A stretch of 27,949 nucleotides of DNA from CAZHGD01 sp964531735 (GTDB lineage: Bacteria; Armatimonadota; UBA10988): the NCBI GenBank assembly GCA_964531735.1, contig CAZHGD010000095.1, forward strand, positions 1 through 27,949, written 5' to 3'. The notes under the pieces were generated by a model. The model saw only the letters and a program-made list of their open reading frames with translations. It searched no databases and had not been told where the DNA came from. Shown one piece after another: positions 23,297-27,949 of the stretch (position 1 is the stretch's first letter; every line of letters starts with the position of its first letter). A program made the position numbers and the translations under genes.

Positions 23297-24088
23297 TCAG
23301 TGGCGCTCCAGGATGACACGTTCCCAGCGGAACGCAGGCTGGAATCCGACGGCCGCGGCCAACGCCAGCGACGGCCGGTTGTCCGGATGGACGCTATAGG
23401 TGGCGGCGAGCCCATGCTCGTGGGCCCGCCGGACGACGTTCTGCACCAGGGCACTGCCGTAGCCGCGGCGCCGGTACTCCGGGTGGGTGTGGACATCCGA
23501 GATCTCGATGAGGCCATGGCTGATGCGCTGGACCAGCAGTCGGGCGGCGAGGCGGCCGTCGCGGATGATCGCCCAGCGAACGCCGTCCTGTTCCTCGTCG
23601 GTCTCATGCACCAAGTCCTGCGGCCGCCAACCGTCCTCGGCCACCATCGCGCGATGCCGCATGGTCAGGCGGGTCGGCTCGTAGGGCCGGGCCGCCGGTC
23701 CGAGCTCGCCGGGCGCGCAGACGTGAACCTGCAACTCGCCGGCCGACACGCACTGGCCGAGGCTCCGCAGGACCGCGGCGTAGGCACCATCGACCAGGAC
23801 CTCGCAGTGCGCCGGCGCGCGCAGGGCGAGCAGCAGCTCCAGGGCCGCGGGATCGGTCGCGGCTGTCTGCAGCCACGGGCGTACGGCGTTCTGGAATCGC
23901 GGGTGGGCGCCCAGATCGAGCACGGCGGCGCCGGCCGCGTCGTAGAACAGGGCGTCGGACAGACTCGACCAGTGGTTGCGCTGGTCGGCCTCCAGCCGCC
24001 AGATCAGTCGCGAGTGCCGCAGTTCGTCGCGGTACAGCCAGTGCAGCACGCGCTCAACCAGTGCGGGTTGGTCCTCGTCTGACGTCAC
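23297..24088 (-). CDS. GNAT-family N-acetyltransferase
   Basis: The 263-aa protein carries a C-terminal GNAT domain (about 140-263). The acetyl-CoA pyrophosphate loop is HPEYRRRGYGSALV (Arg206 to Gly211 as R-R-R-G-Y-G), preceded by the strand LIEISDVHT and followed by NRPSLALAAAVGFQPAF. This C-terminal arrangement resembles FR47-like and mycothiol-synthase-like enzymes. Residues 1-135 are a divergent half with no motif I recognise; it may be a second, degenerate GNAT fold or a substrate domain. The GTG start at 24088 has GAGGGGG upstream. It lies 20 bases after the aldolase-like gene. The acceptor substrate is unknown. Confidence 0.83.
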   Translation of the reverse strand: MTSDEDQPALVERVLHWLYRDELRHSRLIWRLEADQRNHWSSLSDALFYDAAGAAVLDLGAHPRFQNAVRPWLQTAATDPAALELLLALRAPAHCEVLVDGAYAAVLRSLGQCVSAGELQVHVCAPGELGPAARPYEPTRLTMRHRAMVAEDGWRPQDLVHETDEEQDGVRWAIIRDGRLAARLLVQRISHGLIEISDVHTHPEYRRRGYGSALVQNVVRRAHEHGLAATYSVHPDNRPSLALAAAVGFQPAFRWERVILERH

Positions 24089-24108
24089 CGGTCCGCCCCC
24101 TCTGTCCG

Positions 24109-25077
24109 CTAAGCGGACTGCGAGCGCTTGACCTCGGCCTGGTAGCCCTCATACGCGATGGCGGCGTCTTCGCCGTCCAGCACCCGGCGCAACGCACGGC
24201 AGATGGCGGCCGGGTCCTCGTCGGCAAACACGGCGCGGCCGAACAGGATCAGCTTGCCGCCGTTGCGGATGACCGCTTCGGCCAGGTCGAGCGTGCCGCG
24301 CGCGTCGGTGCGCGGGCCGCCCAGCGCGCCGATCGGCAGCGTCGGGTCGAAGTCGCACAACTCGCGCCACACGGCGGCGGTGGTGAAGGCGGTCTTGATG
24401 AACTTCGGCCGCTCGTGGCGCCGCAGATAGCTCATCGTGCGGACCATGCTGTCGGCGACGTACTCACCGATGGCTTCCTGGTTGAGGCCGTGCTGCGGCA
24501 GGTTCGGCAGGAAGACCTCGAGGAAGTGGTCGAAGCCCGGCGTCCGGCCCACTTCGCGCGCGAACGACAGATACGCCGACAGCATCTCGCGGTCGAGGTG
24601 TACGTCGTTGTTCAGCGTGATGCTGTAGAGCCCCAGGCGCACATTGAAGTCCTGCGTCTGGCAGATCTGCTCGCGGCAGAAGCCGGCGTCGGCCGGCGGC
24701 ACGGTGAGGAACGGCTTCGACGGTGAATGGTTGTAGACGCCGTGCCGCGGGCTCCAGATGGCGGTCTCGGCGTTGGTGCGAACCAGCGGCGTGACGTCGA
24801 CGGTGTCGAAGAATCGCTCGTCGACCGCCAGCACCTCGGCGTCGGCCGGGGTCATCAGGCAGCCGTCGATGGCACCGTCGTGGCACAGGTCGCGGCAGAG
24901 CTGGAGGAAGTCGGCCCGGCGCCGATAGCGCAGGCGTGGTCCGCGCCCCACGGCCCCGAGGCCGCGCAGCCCGCCGGCGGCCTGCGCATCGCCCGCGAAG
25001 ATGAACACCGGGCTGTGGGCCAGGCTGTCCGGGCGGTCCAACTTGTCGAAGACACGGTCACCCATCAGGCACGACAC
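24109..25077 (-). CDS. Class I aldolase-like TIM-barrel protein
   Basis: The 322-aa protein resembles the DeoC/LacD/DhnA group of Schiff-base aldolases. FIKTAFTTAAVWRELC places Lys228 at the Schiff-base position (compare V-K-T-x-Y-T), and IGALGGPRTDARGTLDLAEA then GGKLILFGRAVF correspond to the usual phosphate-binding G-G-P-K and G-R-N-V/I-F segments. The N-terminal third (DGAIDGCLMTPADAEVLA) also fits a barrel of this kind. Two nearby starts exist: GTG 25077 (used here) and ATG 25065. No reaction can be assigned. It leads an operon with GNAT and VOC genes, suggesting a small-molecule pathway. Confidence in the fold is moderate. Confidence 0.68.
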   Translation of the reverse strand: MSCLMGDRVFDKLDRPDSLAHSPVFIFAGDAQAAGGLRGLGAVGRGPRLRYRRRADFLQLCRDLCHDGAIDGCLMTPADAEVLAVDERFFDTVDVTPLVRTNAETAIWSPRHGVYNHSPSKPFLTVPPADAGFCREQICQTQDFNVRLGLYSITLNNDVHLDREMLSAYLSFAREVGRTPGFDHFLEVFLPNLPQHGLNQEAIGEYVADSMVRTMSYLRRHERPKFIKTAFTTAAVWRELCDFDPTLPIGALGGPRTDARGTLDLAEAVIRNGGKLILFGRAVFADEDPAAICRALRRVLDGEDAAIAYEGYQAEVKRSQSA

Positions 25078-25120
25078 TCCGCGGCCGGTGCTCCGTCACG
25101 CCGGTGTCCCGCCGGAGCGG

Positions 25121-25133
25121 AAACCGCCGGTTT
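25121..25133. promoter_or_regulatory. 13-base palindrome overlapping a -35 box
   Basis: AAACCGCCGGTTT is a perfect palindrome around a central C. Its last two bases are the first two of the TTGACA box of the 25253 gene. A repressor bound here would block that promoter and could also act on the divergent aldolase-like operon. No regulator is identified. Confidence 0.4.
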
Positions 25134-25159
25134 GACAAAGCAACCACCGGGGTTATGGT
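25132..25159 (+). promoter_or_regulatory. Promoter for the SLH/beta-barrel gene
   Basis: TTGACA (25132-25137, perfect consensus) and TATGGT (25154-25159) are 16 bases apart. They lie about 90 bases before ATG 25253, leaving a leader of roughly 85 bases. The leader shows no clear hairpin or riboswitch. Confidence 0.62.
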
Positions 25160-25252
25160 AGCGTCAAGAGAAGACGTGGGCAAGACGTTGAAGATAGCCG
25201 TGCAAGCAATGCGCGTGCGGGCCCTGTGACGGCGGCAGGGCGGAGTCCAGCC

Positions 25253-26443
25253 ATGTGGCGGCAGGCGCTTGGAGCGGCCTTGCTGGCCGTTTCGACAGTC
25301 TGGGCCGGTCCCTTCGAGCGGGTCGCGGCCGGTGATGCGGTCTATGCCGACCTGGCCACGGTGCGCGGCAGCGGGCTGTTCGACGGCGCGTTGGTGCGCT
25401 ACGAGCCCGGGTCCGAGCTGACTCGCGTCGAGTTGGCCGTGCTCTGGAAGACGGCCTATGACCGCCTGGCCAAGCAGGCCAAGGCGGCGACGGCGGCTGT
25501 GGCCGAGCCCGATGGCGAGGTCCAGCAGGTGGCGGCGGCGATGCAGCGTCTACTGCGCGCCTTGCGGCCCGAACTGCAGCGGATGGACGTCGACGCTGAC
25601 GAAGCGCAGCACTTGTTGACCGGGCTGCCCCATCGCGTGCTGGGCCTGCGCGGCCGCACGACGCGCCTGTCGAGCCCTGCCGATGTTCTGGCCGACTACG
25701 CCGACGACGCTCCGGCCACGGTCGCGAGCGACCGCTGGCGCGCCGCGGCCGGCGTGGCGACGGTCGGCCCGGTCGAGGCCGGGTTCGGCCTTGGTGGCAT
25801 TCGGTTCTTCGAGCGCGGGTCCGACGGCCAGCGGCGGTTCGTCAAGGGTCATGTGCTGAACGCCGATCTGCGACTGCGGATGGGCGACGACAGCGTCTTG
25901 TTCGAGTACGCTCGCTCGCTGGGTGACCGGGTCGGCGCGCAGTACGGGGCCGAGGCCGCAAGGGCGTTTCGGGCGAGCTACGAGCATCGGTTCGGCGACA
26001 GCTTGACCGTGGACGTCGGTTTCCGGCGGCTCAGCCGTAGCTACGCCGCACTCGACGGCTTCGCCTCACGCGGTGTGGCGGACCTGATGGGCATCGAGGC
26101 CGGTCTGGACTGGCGCGGCGAACGGCTCGGCGTCAGTTCGCGCGGCACGTTGTTGGTGCCCGAGGGCGTCGGGGGCGGTTGGACCAACCGCTTCGGCGCG
26201 ACCATGGACTGGCAGGTCAACGACCGCTGGCGGCTCAGCCTCGGTTACCAAAGCGATCTGCGCCGCCGGCTGGCCAACCTGGAGGACTCCTGGATGCAGT
26301 CGTTGTCCTGGGGTGTCGCCTACGGCCGGGATCTGCGGCTCAAGGCCCAGCTCAACTACCGCTTCGACAGCTCCGGCGAGAGCCGCGGCCCAGCCGGCGT
26401 GGGCGAGCACACCATCGGCGCTTCGCTGGGACTGGGCTTCTAG
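25253..26443 (+). CDS. Outer-membrane beta-barrel protein with SLH-like N-terminus
   Basis: The 396-aa exported protein starts at ATG 25253 (GGAG at 25242-25245, 7 bases upstream), giving a good signal peptide (MWRQALGAALLAVSTVWA). An SLH-like domain follows: AVYADLATVRGSGLFDG, then YEPGSELTRVELAVLWK. Next is a helical, possibly coiled-coil segment (about 80-130). From about 165 to the end, alternating strands with aromatic girdles (ADLRLRMGDDSVLFEYARSL, RWRSLGYQ-like repeats, LKAQLNYRFDS) finish in GASLGLGF; a terminal Phe is the usual outer-membrane insertion signal. This SLH-plus-barrel plan is typical of porins that anchor the outer membrane to peptidoglycan in several diderm phyla. The barrel seems small, about 12 strands. 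Confidence 0.75.
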   Translation: MWRQALGAALLAVSTVWAGPFERVAAGDAVYADLATVRGSGLFDGALVRYEPGSELTRVELAVLWKTAYDRLAKQAKAATAAVAEPDGEVQQVAAAMQRLLRALRPELQRMDVDADEAQHLLTGLPHRVLGLRGRTTRLSSPADVLADYADDAPATVASDRWRAAAGVATVGPVEAGFGLGGIRFFERGSDGQRRFVKGHVLNADLRLRMGDDSVLFEYARSLGDRVGAQYGAEAARAFRASYEHRFGDSLTVDVGFRRLSRSYAALDGFASRGVADLMGIEAGLDWRGERLGVSSRGTLLVPEGVGGGWTNRFGATMDWQVNDRWRLSLGYQSDLRRRLANLEDSWMQSLSWGVAYGRDLRLKAQLNYRFDSSGESRGPAGVGEHTIGASLGLGF

Positions 26444-26504
26444 GCAGCCGTTCCGGTCCGCGTGGCTACCCCCCGGATCGTCAACGATGGCCCTGGCGGC
26501 CGCG

Positions 26505-27949
26505 CTACGACGTTGCGCCACTGCCCTCGGCGGACTTGCCGCGTTCCTTGGCGGCCGGCGGCTTGCGGGCCGGCTCTTTGCGGCGCGCCGGCTCGTCGTC
26601 GGCCGCGACCGGCGGCTGTTCGGCCGGCCGCTTAGGCGCTTTCTTGGCGTTGACCACGGCCTCGCCAATGGCGCCGCCGACCAGGTCGTGGACGAATCGC
26701 ACGGCGCGCGCCTGGGCCTTGGCCTCCTGGCGCTGCTGCTCCGCGGCCAGGACCGCCAGTTCGGCGCCACGTAACGTGGGCAGCGGCACGAGCTGGCTAT
26801 TCAGTTCCGCCGCCGGTGCCGGCCAGCCCGGCGTGACGGTCAGCAGCACGATCTTGTCCGACCGCACCAGCACCGTGTCGGCCAGGTAGGCGCGCGGGAG
26901 CCGCACCGTGAGCGTGGCGACCTGGCGAGGTTCGAGGCGCGCCGTCGCCGTGGGCGTGAACGCCCGGCCCGCCACCTCGTAAGCGCCGACACCGCCCGGT
27001 GCCTGGAGGTCGAACAGGTTCGGCACGCCAGCCCCTTCGGCGGCCTTGACCGCGGCCTGGTGGATGTCGCGCAGCGGGGCGCCCGGCGACACGGCGCTGA
27101 GCAGGCCGCGGTAGACGACCCGCGCGGTCGCGTACGCCTCGGTGGCCTCGGGGCGTGCCACGGGCGTGACCGTGCGGCCGACCGTGGCGCGGAGACCCCA
27201 CCGCGAGGTGGTGACGTGCACGGCGGCCCCGCTGTCGAGCTTGGTGTCGCCCGCCGGACCGAGGCCGTCATGCTCCAAGCGGGCCAAGGCGGTGACGCGC
27301 AGGTCGGCGACCGACAGGCCGCGTTCGGTGACGGTCGCCGTCACGCGCCGGGCCAGGTCGCTCTCGCTCTGCTGGGCCTGCGCACCGCCCAGCGCGGCGG
27401 CCACGGCCTCGCTGGTCTGCGCGGCCAGCCAGGCCAGGCGCTGCTGCTCGACGGCGGACAGGAGCTGTCGCCGCGGCACCAGCTCGTCGGCGACCAACTC
27501 GGTGCCTGGCAGATGCACGTCTGCGGCCAGGTCGCCGTCGCCGGCGACAGCGCGGACCGCGGCCACCAGGGTACTCGGCTCGTGGGCCAGGTCCCAGCGG
27601 AACCGCAGGCCCTGGAACCCGAGGCCGCGCACTTGCGCGCGAGCGGCGTCGAGCAGGTCGGTGGGCGCCACAATCAGCGCGCGGTCGGGCAGCACGACCA
27701 GGGCGGCCGGCGCAGCGTCAGCGGCGAGCTGGTTGTCGGCCCCGCCGGTGTAGTAAGCATAGTTGTCGCGGCGCGCGATGATCAGCACCCGGCGGCCGGT
27801 GGTGGCCAGCCACGAGCGCAACTCGGTGAGGCGGCCGTCGAGCAGCAGCTTGAGTTCGTCCGGCGCGCTGGCGGGCGGGTCGGCCTCGAGGCCGGCGGCG
27901 ACGATCGGCACGCCTTCGGGCGGCCCGGCGGGCGCGGCGGGCCGGGGCA
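26505..27949 (-). CDS. M24 (aminopeptidase P/creatinase fold) pseudoenzyme, 5' end outside window
   Basis: The visible frame encodes about 480 residues and is still open at the window edge through a Pro/Ala-rich stretch, so the true start lies beyond 27949. A creatinase-type N-terminal domain contains VLIIARRDNYAYYTGGADNQ. A pita-bread-like C-terminal domain follows. The places where M24 enzymes hold their five metal ligands look replaced: AVHVTTSRWGLRATVGRTV has Thr for both aspartates, PGGVGAYEV lacks the HGxGH histidine, ATLTVRLP lacks the T-I-E-P-G glutamate, and ADTVLVRSDKIVLLT lacks the last glutamate. A basic Lys/Pro/Ala tail ends the protein. It is probably a non-catalytic binding protein; the alignment is by eye. 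It converges with the barrel gene, 61 bases between them. Confidence 0.72.
   Translation of the reverse strand, partial: PRPAAPAGPPEGVPIVAAGLEADPPASAPDELKLLLDGRLTELRSWLATTGRRVLIIARRDNYAYYTGGADNQLAADAAPAALVVLPDRALIVAPTDLLDAARAQVRGLGFQGLRFRWDLAHEPSTLVAAVRAVAGDGDLAADVHLPGTELVADELVPRRQLLSAVEQQRLAWLAAQTSEAVAAALGGAQAQQSESDLARRVTATVTERGLSVADLRVTALARLEHDGLGPAGDTKLDSGAAVHVTTSRWGLRATVGRTVTPVARPEATEAYATARVVYRGLLSAVSPGAPLRDIHQAAVKAAEGAGVPNLFDLQAPGGVGAYEVAGRAFTPTATARLEPRQVATLTVRLPRAYLADTVLVRSDKIVLLTVTPGWPAPAAELNSQLVPLPTLRGAELAVLAAEQQRQEAKAQARAVRFVHDLVGGAIGEAVVNAKKAPKRPAEQPPVAADDEPARRKEPARKPPAAKERGKSAEGSGATS

Noticed and set aside
1..27949. CRISPR arrays, tRNA or rRNA genes, prophage or conjugation genes
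   Set aside because: I saw no regularly spaced direct repeats, no cloverleaf or rRNA-like segments and no phage or transfer proteins on either strand. Covariance-model scans were not possible here.

Overview
This is a GC-rich chromosomal window from a diderm bacterium. The outer membrane is inferred from a signal-peptide-bearing beta-barrel protein that ends in phenylalanine. The mix of an S-layer-homology/porin protein, a glycosidase plus a beta-helix protein, a sodium:solute symporter, a DUF4175-like coiled-coil membrane protein and a stressosome cassette suggests an uncultured lineage in the Armatimonadota / Planctomycetota / Verrucomicrobiota neighbourhood. The phylum cannot be fixed from sequence reading alone. 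Genes are close-packed and several overlap by 4-13 bases. Four good -35/-10 promoters (TTGACN, 16-17 bases, TAnnnT) can be read directly. No tRNA, rRNA or CRISPR array was seen.

Layout. (1) 1-1527 is an accessory strip: one unrecognised 193-aa gene with a Trp-rich C-terminal tail, a decayed IS3-type transposase end, an 87-bp compound palindrome, and a broken ribbon-helix-helix antitoxin. (2) 1528-5670 (+) holds a GH36-type alpha-galactosidase and a DUF2079 multi-pass membrane protein. (3) 5681-7105 (-) is a radical SAM protein with a B12-binding-like N-terminal domain, divergent from glnD. (4) 7245-17753 (+) is a tight rightward cluster, possibly one ~10.5 kb transcription unit: glnD (PII uridylyltransferase), rimO (S12 methylthiotransferase), rsbS, rsbT, an rsbX-like phosphatase, an rsbR-like co-antagonist, two overlapping large membrane proteins, and a tandem-ACT GcvR-like protein. 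(5) 17750-20955 (-) is a stand-alone receiver-domain protein and a secreted right-handed beta-helix protein resembling GH141. (6) 21060-22825 (+) is an SSS symporter translationally coupled to a 56-aa one-helix protein, followed by a 15-bp-stem hairpin. (7) 25077-22875 (-) is an operon of a class I aldolase-like protein, a GNAT acetyltransferase and a VOC protein. (8) 25132-26443 (+) is an SLH/beta-barrel protein with its own promoter. (9) 26505-27949 (-) is an M24 peptidase-fold protein whose metal ligands all look substituted; its 5' end lies outside the window.

How the parts may work together. GlnD reads glutamine/nitrogen status, and RsbS/RsbT/RsbX/RsbR form the core of a partner-switching stressosome. 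Their colinearity suggests shared expression of nutrient and stress sensing, but no RsbU, RsbV/W or sigma-B lies in the window, so the stressosome output is unknown. The galactosidase, the beta-helix protein and the symporter point to use of plant or algal polysaccharide sugars.

The observations most worth following are the compact S-T-X-R stressosome inside a glnD operon, the two-gene membrane pair after it, the catalytically dead M24 protein, the symporter microprotein, and the mobile-element/antitoxin debris at the left edge.
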